Shown here: positions 54,246 to 63,470 of the stretch, piece after piece
Layout: each line of letters begins with the position of its first letter
How positions within the stretch are numbered: the first letter of the stretch is position 1
From: Acididesulfobacillus acetoxydans
Lineage (GTDB): Bacteria > Bacillota > Desulfitobacteriia > Desulfitobacteriales > Desulfitobacteriaceae
Assembly: GCF_902729405.1 (NCBI RefSeq)
Contig: NZ_LR746496.1
Location: 2,170,001 to 2,234,000 of the forward strand
Direction: 5' to 3'
DNA: 64,000 nucleotides
Position numbers and translations under genes: made by a program
Notes under the pieces: generated by a model
The model's database searches: none
Told to the model about the DNA's origin: nothing
What the model saw: only the letters and a program-made list of their open reading frames with translations

Positions 54246-54980
54246 ATGGATTTAAGCATGATGAAACAGTACATAAGATGTATTGAATTGATGAGGGAGA
54301 AGGTCCCGTCATTTGCCGAATATCCGTTCAATCTACCTGCAATCAGAGAACTGCGTTCATTGCCGTTCGATCCCAAAGTTACATTCATCGTCGGCGAAAA
54401 CGGCTCGGGCAAGTCGACGATCTTGGAATCCATAGCCGTCGCTTATGGATTCAATGCCGAAGGAGGAACGAGGAATTTTAACTTTTCCTCCAGGGCCACC
54501 CACTCCGAGCTAAACAACTATATTAGGATAGTGAAAGGTACAAAAAGGCCCCGCGACGGCTTTTTCCTGCGCGCGGAAAGCTTCTACAATTTCGCGACCA
54601 ATGTGGACGAGCTTGGCCCGGACTTAATCAACTACTACGGCGGTCGCCCGCTGCACGAACAATCCCACGGAGAGTCCTTCTTTGCCGTACTTCAGAACAG
54701 ATTTCAGGGTGAAGGGGTATACATTCTCGATGAACCCGAAGCCGCGCTGTCGCCCTCCCGCCAGATGACGATGCTGGCAAGAATGCATGAATTGGTTCAG
54801 GAAGGGGCGCAGTTCATTATTGCCACACATTCTCCGATCATCATGGCCTATCCTGGGGCAGTGATCTATCAAATCGGGGACGGGCTTGAGCGGGTGGACT
54901 ATGAAGATACGGAGCACTACCAAGTGATGCAGGCCTTTATGAAGAATAGGCAGAAAATGCTCAGCGTGCTGTTGGAGTAA
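54246..54980 (+). CDS. AAA-family ATPase (ABC/SMC type)
   Basis: 244 residues; ATG after GGGGAGGATCTG. Walker A FIVGENGSGKSTILE, ABC-signature-like SHGESFFAVL, Walker B YILDEPEAALSPSRQ and the His switch IIATHSPIIM. Small single-domain ATPases of this type (COG3910-like) are of unclear role. Alone in its unit. Complete. Confidence 0.87.
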   Translation: MDLSMMKQYIRCIELMREKVPSFAEYPFNLPAIRELRSLPFDPKVTFIVGENGSGKSTILESIAVAYGFNAEGGTRNFNFSSRATHSELNNYIRIVKGTKRPRDGFFLRAESFYNFATNVDELGPDLINYYGGRPLHEQSHGESFFAVLQNRFQGEGVYILDEPEAALSPSRQMTMLARMHELVQEGAQFIIATHSPIIMAYPGAVIYQIGDGLERVDYEDTEHYQVMQAFMKNRQKMLSVLLE

Positions 54981-55127
54981 ACAGGGGAGTGTTTTGGACA
55001 AGGCTTTTTTGGAACACACCGAGCCAGTCAAGTGCGGACGTCGACGTTAAGGGAACAAAAGAGACCCATATTTAGGCGTGGAAGGCACCTCTGGGTTTTT
55101 GGAGTTAGACCGATTGGGGGAACAGTA

Positions 55128-55634
55128 ATGGCAGAGGCTACAAAAAGATCGTGGTCCAACTGGATAATTCGGAGAGCGACCAAGGACGACATTCCCATAT
55201 TGGTGCGCATGAGGCAGAATCTCCAGTTTCACATGGAGACTGCAAACGAACGAATCCTAAAGCATAGTGAAGTCTGGAAGCAAAGGCTGCCCGAATATTA
55301 CGGCGAGATTCTCTGTAAGTCCGATTTTCTGGTTCTCGTGGCATCCGGTGAGGAAAGCGGACAAGTTGCGGGAATGGCGGTAGGTCAACTCATCGAAGAC
55401 AGAAACATGGAAGTATGGCGGTATGTAAAGATAGGCGATGTCTGGGTAGACGCAGGCTTTAGAAGGCACGGCATCTGTTCTCTGCTTTTGAACGAGATGA
55501 TGCGTGCTTTTCAGGAGCTTGGGGTCAACACATTCACGCTGAACTATGTCGTGAACAATATCGAAGCCGAGAGTGCGTGGAAAGCCCTGGGTTTTGAACC
55601 GGTCATTCGTGGATGTGTAGCAGAAAGACAATAG
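55128..55634 (+). CDS. GNAT N-acetyltransferase
   Basis: 168 residues from ATG 55128 (after GGGGGAACAGTA); the longer frame from 55032 is unlikely. GNAT pattern: IIRRATKDDIPILVRMR at the start, the acetyl-CoA site VDAGFRRHGICSLLLNEMM and the C-terminal YVVNNIEAESAWKALGFEPV. Substrate unknown. Confidence 0.85.
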   Translation: MAEATKRSWSNWIIRRATKDDIPILVRMRQNLQFHMETANERILKHSEVWKQRLPEYYGEILCKSDFLVLVASGEESGQVAGMAVGQLIEDRNMEVWRYVKIGDVWVDAGFRRHGICSLLLNEMMRAFQELGVNTFTLNYVVNNIEAESAWKALGFEPVIRGCVAERQ

Positions 55635-55681
55635 CTGGTTTAAGCGTATGAGAAAGAGTTGGCGAAAAGAGAGGAGTCTCT

Positions 55682-55786
55682 GTGGACAAGGAATCCATTG
55701 CTGAAAGTGTCTCCTATTGCGGGCTAATCTGCGGCTTATGTCTTTTGGCAGACAACTGTAACGGCTCAAGTCTACTATTTGTCTAA
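55682..55786 (+). pseudogene. DUF3795-like protein, N-terminal fragment
   Basis: 34 codons: ESVSYCGLICGLCLLADNCNG has the Cys pattern of DUF3795 proteins, then the frame stops. GTG start; the Shine-Dalgarno-like AGAGGAG is 7 bases upstream. The remaining zinc-binding part is lost. Confidence 0.6.
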
Positions 55787-56004
55787 CTTCCACCAACTGG
55801 CCTTTGACGATGTTTCCCGGAGATATGACTTCTTCGGGATTTTCGACGGGGGCATCCTTGTTGCCGGTCGCTTTATCCTGGACTAGATCCGTCTGTCGGT
55901 CAAATTAAAATGGACTAAAAAATAACCCTGTGGGTTGGGAGACCGGCAGGTTTTTTTGGATGTGCGTTGTATTATTCCTCATAAAAGGAGCGGGTCAATA
56001 GAAA

Positions 56005-56052
56005 TGCCCTTCTGGCTTCCATAGACGTAGCAGTCAGCAGCCAAAAGGGCAT
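56005..56052. other. 14-bp hairpin before the zinc-ribbon gene
   Basis: Arms ATGCCCTTCTGGCT and AGCCAAAAGGGCAT (one mismatch), with about 20 nt between them. May belong to the left end of the ParB/DDE transposon. Nothing else seen in 55787-56060. Confidence 0.4.
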
Positions 56053-56060
56053 ACCCACTA

Positions 56061-56825
56061 ATGAAAGTGAGTGATATAGATGGGATAAATTTACCATACG
56101 TCTATCCATATTGCAACCTATGGAACGCGCAAAAAGCGAAGAATATCGCTCAAGATATTGACGCATGTCCGTATTGCTTGGCCATTCACAGCCTAGAGTA
56201 TCAATCCATGGCTCCTATTTTTTGCTGGGATCTGGAGCTCCCCGAGAATTGGCAGGTTCCCGAGTGGGAATCGGCACGATTGGTTCTCAAGCAAGTTCCT
56301 CAACCGGTTTTACGCTGCTGTCAGTGCGGTACGCTTATTAAGGTCATCCCTTCATTTCTAGTGCAAGGGACAAAGTTAACGCTTTCTGCGCTGATCTTTG
56401 TTGCTCTGGCCTATGAAGCTTCCGAGCTCACTTGGCGGGAGTTGCCGCAGAAGTTCTGTGATCCAGTGAACCGGATGGCCCACAGTACCCTCTACAAAGC
56501 CGTACAGGCTTTAGGACGATTCATCCATTCCGATGCCGAATTTCGCAAGCTTTGTGAAGAGCACCTTCCGGCCGTGAAGACGATCCCTGGATGGCCCATC
56601 CCCCATTGGCCGCCCCCAAAATCCATCTATACCCACACGGTCATCCGGGAAAAGGGAGTACGCCTTCTTCTTCGCTTCCTATGGCCGTATCAGCCCCATA
56701 TTCCCGAGATTCTCGGCTATTTTCTCTCAGCCTTAGAGCGTCTTTTCGTGAATTCAAAGAAGCAAATACCCATGCTTTATCCTAAAGAAGGGCGGAAAAA
56801 GGACCGTGTTCTCAACACGGCCTGA
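56061..56825 (+). CDS. Zinc-ribbon protein of the ParB/DDE transposon
   Basis: 254 residues. Cys pairs CPYC (36-39) and CCQC (86-89) suggest a zinc ribbon; the rest is helical, with ALAYEASELTWRELPQKFCDPVNRMAHSTLYKAVQALGRF resembling a helix-turn-helix. I know no name for it. It precedes a ParB-like gene and a DDE transposase on the same strand, so it is probably an accessory protein of one mobile element; a relation to the DUF6431 protein at 60104 is possible. Confidence 0.6.
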   Translation: MKVSDIDGINLPYVYPYCNLWNAQKAKNIAQDIDACPYCLAIHSLEYQSMAPIFCWDLELPENWQVPEWESARLVLKQVPQPVLRCCQCGTLIKVIPSFLVQGTKLTLSALIFVALAYEASELTWRELPQKFCDPVNRMAHSTLYKAVQALGRFIHSDAEFRKLCEEHLPAVKTIPGWPIPHWPPPKSIYTHTVIREKGVRLLLRFLWPYQPHIPEILGYFLSALERLFVNSKKQIPMLYPKEGRKKDRVLNTA

Positions 56826-56969
56826 ACACTATTGAACATAGGCTCTAAAACCCAAAAAAGAAAAAGAAACCCCTGGAAGTCCATCTCTCTTGGTAGACTG
56901 AAGCTGGCCCAAGAATTTTAAATTTAAGGCCAAAACCACCGAGAGTTTTGGCCGGAAGGGAGAAGGACG

Positions 56970-57857
56970 ATGAATAAGAAGGACAACTCCACCTTGGATC
57001 CGCCAGATAGGGGAAGTGTTCTGGCTTTGCCCTGCCACAAATTAGCGGATCACCCCTTGCGCCTCGCTTATTACCATCAAGGCCACCTAAATAGCTTAAC
57101 GCACTCCATCCGAGTCAGTGGGCTCTTGGAACCGATCCTGGTGCAACCTCTGGAAGAGGGCAGCTACCAAATCCTCAATGGACATTACCGGGTACGGGCC
57201 GTACGCCAGTTGCGGCAGAAAACGATCTTGGGCCACGTTTACCCCTGTGACCCGCGTACGGCTTTAATCATCTTTTGTACAGCGAATTTACTCACGAAAG
57301 CTCTCAGTGCCTTAGAAGAGGCCATGATGATGCAAGGGCTGATCCGGGAAGGCGGCTTTAGCCTGGCCGAAGTCGGTGACCTGTGGGGGCACAGCAAGTC
57401 TTGGGTCAGCCGCCGCTTAAAATTGCTCACCGGCTTAGACCTCACGGTGAAGCGGGCCCTGGATGAAGGCCAGCTGAGACCTCGCCTGGCTCAGGAACTC
57501 GCCCGGTTGCCCCAGGGCAACGACCAAAGTCGGGTCATGGCTCTGGTGAGGCGCCTTTACCTGACCAAAGATCAAACGGCCCACCTGATTGACTGGTGGC
57601 AGGAAGCGACGGAAGAGGAACGCCTGCAACTGGAGAAGAAAGGAAAATTGCCGCCCACCGTCAGTCCCCGCACTCTATCCGTGGATCCAGGCCATTACAC
57701 GGCCGAGCTCCTGCGGCGTTCGACCTTGAGTGTGGATGAATTGGCGAACTTCTTAAACCATCTGCAGCCCCCCTTTCCCTGGTGGCCACACTCCACCTAC
57801 CAAACATTCATGCAGGCTGTACAAGGACTCGCCACTCTAGCTCCTCGTAAGTCTTAA
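56970..57857 (+). CDS. ParB-like nuclease-domain/HTH protein linked to a transposase
   Basis: 295 residues. ParBc-like N-terminal domain (LPCHKLADHPLRLAYYHQGHL, then IRVSGLLEPILVQPLEEGSY and ILNGHYRVRAVRQL, the usual NGHxRxxA signature), then the HTH FSLAEVGDLWGHSKSWVSRRLKLL. ATG after AAGGGAGAAGG. The gene ends 10 bp before a DDE transposase, so it is probably a DNA-binding accessory of the element, not chromosome partitioning. Confidence 0.8.
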   Translation: MNKKDNSTLDPPDRGSVLALPCHKLADHPLRLAYYHQGHLNSLTHSIRVSGLLEPILVQPLEEGSYQILNGHYRVRAVRQLRQKTILGHVYPCDPRTALIIFCTANLLTKALSALEEAMMMQGLIREGGFSLAEVGDLWGHSKSWVSRRLKLLTGLDLTVKRALDEGQLRPRLAQELARLPQGNDQSRVMALVRRLYLTKDQTAHLIDWWQEATEEERLQLEKKGKLPPTVSPRTLSVDPGHYTAELLRRSTLSVDELANFLNHLQPPFPWWPHSTYQTFMQAVQGLATLAPRKS

Positions 57858-57867
57858 GGGAGGTGCC

Positions 57868-58724
57868 GTGGTGTATCGTCTGAACCATGAACGACAGAAG
57901 ATTCAGGAATTCAGAAAAACCATCGTCTTAAAGCTTCGGGATTTAGAGCCGGCCGAGCGTTCCCGACTCATTGACGAATTGACTGAAAAGACCTTTTCCA
58001 TTCCCTTTTCCCGTAAAAGAACCTTAAGCCGGTCACTCCTCTACCAATGGCTAAAGGAATACCGGGAAAATCCGGATCAGGGGAAAGCCTTATGGCCCAA
58101 AGAGCGCAAAGACCGGGATACCTTCCGGAATCTAGGGGAAGAACAAAAAGCCGCTTTAAGGACATGGCGCCAAGAAAACACCTATCGCAGTGTCAGCCAG
58201 TTACGTGAAGAACTGATGGCTCATCCGGAAACGAGTACTCCGTCGATCCCTTCGGAATCGACCATTGCCCGCTATTTACGCTCTCTGAGTCTAGACCGTC
58301 ACACCCTAAGGCAACAGGCATCCTCCCCAGCCACAACAACAGCGCCAAAGTCCGGCTTTCCTATGAGTCTCCCTATCCGCAATGGCTCTGGCTGGCGGAT
58401 ACCAAAGGACCTAATCTCTACGTCGTCGATCCGACTCAGCCGGAGAAGACGCGGCTGGCCAAGCCGATCGTATTTATCGACGACTTTGCCCGCTTTGTGG
58501 TTGCGGCCTGGTATGTCTTTGAGGACAATGAAGCGTGGGTCATGCACCTCTTTAGGGGAGCCGTGGCCAACTATGGCATTCCCAATAGTTTGTATGTCGA
58601 CCGAGGTTCTCCGTATATGGGCAAATCCTTAATGCGCTCTGCCACCTTACTGGGCTGTAAACTGATCCATACTTCACCCCAGGATGCCGCTGCCAAAGGT
58701 TATGTTAAGACTTCCGTTATGTAA
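57868..58724 (+). pseudogene. DDE (rve-type) transposase, frameshifted and truncated
   Basis: GTG start after AAGGGAGGTGCC. The first frame (helix-turn-helix and linker, to ~58320) shifts to the next frame, which continues HNNSAKVRLSYESPYPQWLW, then IVFIDDFARFVVAAWYVF and NSLYVDRGSPYMGKSL with two catalytic Asp. It ends at AAAKGYVKTSVM, exactly where the third catalytic residue (Glu of KGxVE) should come, replaced by a mobile element. A one-base indel and a truncation inactivate it. Confidence 0.82.
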
Positions 58725-59290
58725 AGATTTTCGGTGAAATCCTTGAAATAACGAAAGTCCCAACGAGATTTCTTTACATAATCATCTTCGGTTGAATGTT
58801 TTCAGCCACTGTTTCAAATCAGTATTGTTATCCCATTCCGCTGTCTCTGCTGGAACGATTTCTTTACTGGCTGCCTCAATCGCTTCACGTTTTCGCCTCG
58901 CATCTGCTTTTCCGTACACCTCCGTTGTTTTAACACTGACATGGCCAAGCAAATCCCGTATGTAAATCAAATCCACCCCGGAATCTACAAGCCCATTGAT
59001 TCGGAAAAAGTCGTGTAGTTCTGCAGTTCCATCCAATTAGCGAGATTTTCCCATTCTGCTTTGATTCTGCCGAGGTGTATAGCGGCATACTCCCGACTGT
59101 TTAGCTCGTCTTCGCATAAAGAAACCAATGTTTTAAAGTCAGTTACCATAAATCAAACCCTCCTTGATGTTTTGATCTATGAGTAACACTTCCTGATTAT
59201 TATGTAAAGATATATAACACCAAAACAGGGTGCTTCCGCATTTTGGAATCGCATTTCTTTACATAACGGAAGTCTTAACATAACCTTTGG
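58693..59290. mobile_element. Small tyrosine-recombinase element with 35-bp inverted repeats
   Basis: Positions 58693-58727 and 59256-59290 are perfect inverted repeats of 35 bp. Each end also holds an inverted pair TTATGTAAAGA...TCTTTACATAA (58717-58727/58771-58781 and 59200-59210/59256-59266) spaced 43 and 45 nt, a layout expected for recombinase core sites. Inside lies a tyrosine-recombinase gene with its middle deleted. Both flanks are DDE transposases cut at KGYV. The outer ~12 bp (AAAGGTTATGTT) are read as part of both transposases, so the true element may begin a little further in. Confidence 0.7.
58782..59151 (-). pseudogene. Tyrosine recombinase (phage-integrase family), internally deleted
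   Basis: An ATG at 59151 starts an N-terminal core-binding-like segment (DFKTLVSLCEDELNSREY, AEWENLANWM) of 54 codons. An overlapping frame gives the catalytic C-terminal end VDLIYIRDLLGHVSVKTTEVY, with the LGH motif and the Tyr nucleophile, then an Arg/Lys-rich tail. The first catalytic Arg, Lys and His segments are missing, so it is a non-functional deletion derivative. Confidence 0.75.
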
Positions 59291-60059
59291 ATTCTGCGGC
59301 ATATGGCCTTGCATAGAGTAAACGGATGCCAAGTTTGGAGCAGGTTCGGCTCATTGCTTTGGTTCTATACTGCTTTCCGTTATCAAAGAACACCCCCTGC
59401 GGCAATCCCCACTTTTGAATAGCCATTCGAAAACAGTCTTCCACGATCATTTGATCAAGGGTCGGATAGAAGGCCCCATGCAACACATGCCGTGTCGCAT
59501 CATCTATGAAGGTGACCAGATACACTTGTTTCATGGAGCCTTTGAGGCCAATCGGAAGGTATGGGCCAAATTTGATATCGGATTGCCATAATTGATTACG
59601 ATGCCGCTTTTGAAAACGTCGGGAAGCGATGTCTGTACTGGCATACATCCGCATCTGGCGCGTGCTGTAACCGCGCTCTGTGAGTTTTTCCTGCAAGGTG
59701 GAGCGTTTGAGTTCTCCAGGGTTCGCTTTGCCTTCCCATTCTAAGATCTGAATGATCTGGGCAATGCTCCGGCGGGGTACCTCCCGACGCAACAGAATCG
59801 CTTGTTCCAGAAGCTCTGGGGCGATCGTCTCCGTTGGTTTTCGACCTTTTCCTTGGGGTTTGAGACCCTCAAATCCCTTTTGATGATAAGTCTCTAAGTA
59901 ACGCCGTAGGGTTCGCTCGGAAATTCCGTGGGCAAGGCACAGTTGGTACTTGAGCTCCCGTGCTTTGGCCGGATCGAGCCCTTCCGTCAGGAGAGGCGAC
60001 AAAAGCTGAACACGCTCGGCCGCAATCTCCTCGGCTTTTCTTTGATCTTTCATCCGCAA
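59259..60059 (-). pseudogene. DDE (IS481-like) transposase, 3'-truncated
   Basis: 266 codons. N-terminal helix-turn-helix LCLAHGISERTLRRYLETYHQKG and LKPQGKGRKP, then the DDE core with QLWQSDIKFGPYLP (first Asp), VYLVTFIDDATRHVLHG and GVFFDNGKQY (second Asp). It ends AAESKGYVKTSVM: the catalytic Glu of KGxVE is replaced by the recombinase element. It belongs with the DUF6431 gene just upstream. Confidence 0.82.
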
Positions 60060-60103
60060 ACACCTTTCCTCTCTCTTAGGTAGACTTCGATTTTCAGTCT
60101 ACC

Positions 60104-60637
60104 TCAGGCGTTTCCGGACAGAAATGCAGAACGGGTCTGTACCCAGGAATTTGTGTTGACGAGGGGGCGGACAATTCTCGCCAGCCAACCGGATGTATGT
60201 CCAACGTAAAGTCCAATTCTTTGGTGTGCAGAAAGTGTGGGGACGGACGGCTCCTCCACAGGGTCTTGCCCAAGACGAATCGCAATGGCATTTAAACAGC
60301 TCAGAAAATACGGGAGGATCGTGATAAACCACACTCGCAGACGGTACAATGTGGCATTATCTGCCGCAACGTCGGTAGGCTCAGAACCCTCCAGAACGAC
60401 GCATTCGATACAGGAAGATTCATAACGTTTGTAGGGCACGATACAGTCAGGCAGTTCGTGATGAATTCGCCTGCACTGCGCACAACGCAATCTACGAATG
60501 ATTAGCACCCGGGTTTGCCCAGAACGGGTTTTTATTTTCCTTCTTCGACTTCCGATGACGCTGAGCTGTTCTCCGCAGCAAGGACAAGGGACGGACTCTG
60601 CACACCTAACAAAAAACTTTAGTAAGGGGGTCTTCAA
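60104..60637 (-). CDS. DUF6431-type zinc-finger protein of the DDE element
   Basis: 177 residues from TTG 60637. Zinc motif VPCPCCGEQLSVIGSRRRK and second pair LRCAQC, then RIHHELPDCIVPYKRYESS, the typical DUF6431 sequence. It lies 44 bp upstream of the DDE transposase on the same strand, the common pairing. Probably a DNA-binding accessory. Confidence 0.75.
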   Translation of the reverse strand: MKTPLLKFFVRCAESVPCPCCGEQLSVIGSRRRKIKTRSGQTRVLIIRRLRCAQCRRIHHELPDCIVPYKRYESSCIECVVLEGSEPTDVAADNATLYRLRVWFITILPYFLSCLNAIAIRLGQDPVEEPSVPTLSAHQRIGLYVGHTSGWLARIVRPLVNTNSWVQTRSAFLSGNA

Positions 60638-60747
60638 TTAGATCATATTTTGATATAATAACCATGATCCTTTTTGAGGGATGCCTCTCGTGAATCTGTT
60701 GATGGCGGATTTACGGTTAACGAGGCATCCTTTTCCTTTCCAAAGAT

Positions 60748-61002
60748 ATGGTCATTATATCGGGCAATTCCTGGACAGGCAATACCGCCAGCTTTCGGAC
60801 TTTATACTCTAGCCCAAACAGTTTAGGGTATGACCCATCCGAAATGATCGAGGCGATATGTAAGGTGAACGATAAGTTCTGCCAGTATCCGCCCACCCGA
60901 AACAGAACCGTCTGGTTTCGAAAAGTCTTTGTGGAGAAATTACGCGAGGCAAGGGGGGATATCCTAACCTTTAGGGCTAGAATGAGTTACTACGGAAAAT
61001 GA
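60748..61002 (+). pseudogene. Unidentified C-terminal gene fragment
   Basis: Only the second half looks like real protein: GYDPSEMIEAICKVNDKFCQ followed by WFRKVFVEKLREARGDILTF. I cannot name the family. It has no convincing start and lies in debris. Confidence 0.35.
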
Positions 61003-61115
61003 ACCGTTAAGTGTTTAGGAGCCGGTACCCTAGGGTAACCGGCCCTTTTCTTTGCTATGCTATGCCCTTTTGACAGACGGACGGACTGACGGACACAGTC
61101 CAGAATAATTCGCTT

Positions 61116-61370
61116 ATGCCGGTCCAGATTAGAGTGGCTGCTAACAGCATCCTCTCGTTCAAAGAGAAACTCCTGAAACCAGAGAAAGAGATTTTTGATC
61201 GACTTATCGGGATGTATAGAATCAAGGCGAACGGGCGAAAGAATCATTGTTTATTGACGACACAGAGGAAAACGTTCTTGGAGCAACTCCTTCGGGCTTC
61301 CCTAGCATACACTTACGACACCTTTTGCTTTGAGAGAGGCGTTGGGAAATATGGGAGTTCTTTAGAATGA
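61116..61370 (+). CDS. Hypothetical small frame
   Basis: 84 codons, MPVQIRVAANSILSFKEKLL at the start. No ribosome binding site seen, no family recognised. Could be spurious. Confidence 0.2.
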   Translation: MPVQIRVAANSILSFKEKLLKPEKEIFDRLIGMYRIKANGRKNHCLLTTQRKTFLEQLLRASLAYTYDTFCFERGVGKYGSSLE

Positions 61371-61511
61371 GAGGCACTGGTTCCTCTTTGCCGCTTGGCG
61401 GAACCGGAATAAATTGCGGATATCGCCCTGTTCCTAGCCTCAGAGCAGGCGAACTACTTAGTAGGGGCTGTCATTCCGGTCGATGGAGGCTACAGGGTGT
61501 ATAAGGAGTAG
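61371..61511 (+). pseudogene. Short-chain dehydrogenase, 3' fragment
   Basis: Encodes PLCRLAEPE, a stop codon, then IADIALFLASEQANYLVGAV and IPVDGGYRVYKE: the C-terminal PVDGG signature of SDR enzymes. Only the last ~46 codons remain and one is a nonsense codon (TAA for GAA). Confidence 0.75.
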
Positions 61512-61553
61512 GCGGCTTTTTCGAGGATCTCCGGGCTTGCCTAAGATTATGAA

Positions 61554-62219
61554 ATGTGTTGGGAGGACAAGTTGTCATGCTGGATAAAAGAATGCTCGGT
61601 ATGTGCTGGACTTATTGCGAGGTTTGCGAGTGGAGTGAGCAGACAAGCTGTCCCGACTGCCAGACAGCGGGCAGCCGAATGTATCAACGAAGAAGTGAAA
61701 CGCCGGCTGGGTGGTCTGCACTCGGCCAAGTGTATTCTGTACAGTGTGGATTTCTTGCTCATTTTGACGAATACCATGCACAAGGTCGCAACGGAAGTTG
61801 AAGCAAGAGTCCGGATTCCTTTGCTTCATATTGCGGATATTACGGCCCGGCGCGTGCTTGCGGACGGCAAAAAGACGGTGGGGCTCCTGGGAACAAAATA
61901 CACCATGGAACAGGACTTCTACAGAGCGCGTCTTGAAGCTCAGGGCCTAAAGGTTCTGGTTCCGGAGGAAAGGGACCGGGGTTTTGTCAATACGGTCATC
62001 TTTCAGGAACTTTGCCTAGGACGTATTGTGGACGAATCAAGAGCAAAGTACCGAAGAATTATCTCAGATTTAATTGAACGAGGGGCTGACAGCATTGTTC
62101 TGGGCTGCACCGAAATCGGACTGTTGGTTAAGCGGGAGGACTCCAGTGTCCCGATATTCGATACCACGTTGCTTCACGCGCAAGGGGCGGTCGAATTTGC
62201 GCTTAGCCAGCAATCGTAG
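61554..62219 (+). pseudogene. Aspartate/glutamate racemase-like gene, degraded
   Basis: Blocks recognisable as the YgeA-type racemase: INEEVKRRLGGLHSAKCILYSVDF, then LTNTMHKVA, RVRIPLLHIADITARRVL, VGLLGTKYTMEQDFYRARLE and IVLGCTEIGLLV. The first catalytic Cys (expected in CTNTMH) is missing: the frame jumps from YSVDF to LLILTNTMHK, a loss of about 40 codons. The N-terminus is also replaced by unrelated sequence. The second Cys (GCTE) remains. A racemase of this form should be inactive. Confidence 0.75.
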
Positions 62220-62407
62220 AGATCCTTGCGCTAAAGACGAGGGAATCCGTTGTACCAAGGTTAGAGTTTCTTTGGAGTCGGCTGTCAGGGATAGGTTTGT
62301 CACACAGAGGGTTTGCGACATCGGGTGATTGCACTATGAGCTATAACCCGAGATCGTGAACCCTTAGATGTTAGAGACGCGGTGCCAGAACTGAGGAGGA
62401 TGATGGA

Positions 62408-62740
62408 GTGAAAATTACGCTGAGAGAACTCACAAGAGAAGATCTTCCGAACGTCCAGGCTCTGCTCGAGAGATGTTCCGATTACCTCACGTTCGAGGAC
62501 GAAGAGCCGGTTAGACCCGGTGCGGCTCTGGAACTGTTCAGTGAAAGGCCTGATGGCGTAGAGGAAAGTCACAAGGTGCTATTTGGCATAGCCAATGAAG
62601 CACAAGAATCGGTGGGTTTGTTTGACGTGCTCCGGGGCTATCCGGACCCGAAAACCTTGAACCTTGGCTTAATGCTGTTGGAGCTGCCCAGTCTGGGAAA
62701 GGGGATCGGGGAAAAGGCCTATCTGGCTTTGGAAGAATGA
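62408..62740 (+). CDS. GNAT acetyltransferase, 3'-truncated
   Basis: 110 codons; GTG after GAGGAGGATGGA. N-terminus ITLRELTREDLPNVQALLERCSDYL and the following LNLGLMLLELPSLGKGIGEKAYLALEE cover the fold up to the acetyl-CoA loop, then it stops where about 50 more residues are expected. Probably inactive. Confidence 0.6.
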   Translation: MKITLRELTREDLPNVQALLERCSDYLTFEDEEPVRPGAALELFSERPDGVEESHKVLFGIANEAQESVGLFDVLRGYPDPKTLNLGLMLLELPSLGKGIGEKAYLALEE

Positions 62741-62905
62741 ATCATTTCGCATACGGTTGTCTCGAAGATAAGCGGCCGAAAGGGAAAGGTCGGTGGTTTT
62801 CATAAAAGCAAAGCCGTTTTTCTTGATTTTGAGGCATAAAAGAAGACACTGATCTTTTTTCAGTGCCTTTATTGCCTGTAGTGCCATTAACACTTTCCTA
62901 CGGTT

Positions 62906-63190
62906 CTATTTTAATGTAACCTGTACCTCCTTCCCAAGGCAACGGGCAATTTTGGCCAGGAAGTCAAGGGATGGATTGTACGTTCCGCTTTCCAGGCGGC
63001 TGATATTGGATTTCTGAGTTCCAACCCGGAGTGCCAATTCTTCCTGGGTAATGTTCTGGCTGGTTCTCGCTTCAATGATTTGGGAAATCACATCATAACG
63101 CGGTTTTAGCTTTTCATATTCCGTTTTGAATTCTTCATCCTTCATTAAAAGCTCTTTCACTTCGGAAAACTTTACTCCTGCTTTACTCAT
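62906..63190 (-). CDS. higA: HigA-type XRE antitoxin
   Basis: 94 residues from ATG 63190 (AAGGTG upstream; GTG 63196 is an alternative). The helix-turn-helix is ITQEELALRVGTQKSNISRLESG, with the C-terminus SLDFLAKIARCLGKEVQVTLK. It would neutralise the upstream HigB-like toxin and bind the operator; since the toxin is broken it may now only act as a regulator. Confidence 0.85.
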   Translation of the reverse strand: MSKAGVKFSEVKELLMKDEEFKTEYEKLKPRYDVISQIIEARTSQNITQEELALRVGTQKSNISRLESGTYNPSLDFLAKIARCLGKEVQVTLK

Positions 63191-63192
63191 CC

Positions 63193-63427
63193 TCACACCT
63201 TCGACGCAAATTTAACGCGCAGTTCGAAAATTCCTTTATATCGAATACCCTTCACCGGCTTTACATAGGGTTCCTTTAATTGGGAGCGATGTTTTTCAAG
63301 AAGCTCAATTTCACTATAGGCTTTTGCCCGCATTTTTGCATCTCATTTTTGCATCTAAGGTTAGCAAATAATCAAGGACGGGAATGCTGCTATTTTCCTT
63401 TTTGTAGTATTCCACTGGCCACTCCAT
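63193..63427 (-). pseudogene. HigB-like RNase toxin, broken by a 13-bp duplication
   Basis: ATG 63427 starts MEWPVEYYKKENSSIPVLDYLLTLDAKM, the N-terminus of phage-Gp49/HigB-like toxins. A 13-bp tandem duplication (AGATGCAAAAATG, near 63340-63365) then shifts frame. Without it the reading continues RAKAYSEIELLEKHRSQLKE and PYVKPVKGIRYKGIFELRVKF, matching the family. It stops three bases before higA and lacks the last ~30 residues as well. Confidence 0.8.
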
Positions 63428-63470
63428 GGATACACCTCTAATCTTAGTATATGCCGAGTCCCGCTTTGAT

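Noticed and set aside
55921-55965. Rho-independent terminator
   Set aside because: There is a T7 run and some complementarity to the upstream A run, but no stable GC stem directly before it.
56970-57857. Plasmid or chromosome partitioning (parABS) locus
   Set aside because: No ParA, no replication gene and no parS-like site; the gene is packed between a zinc-ribbon gene and a transposase.
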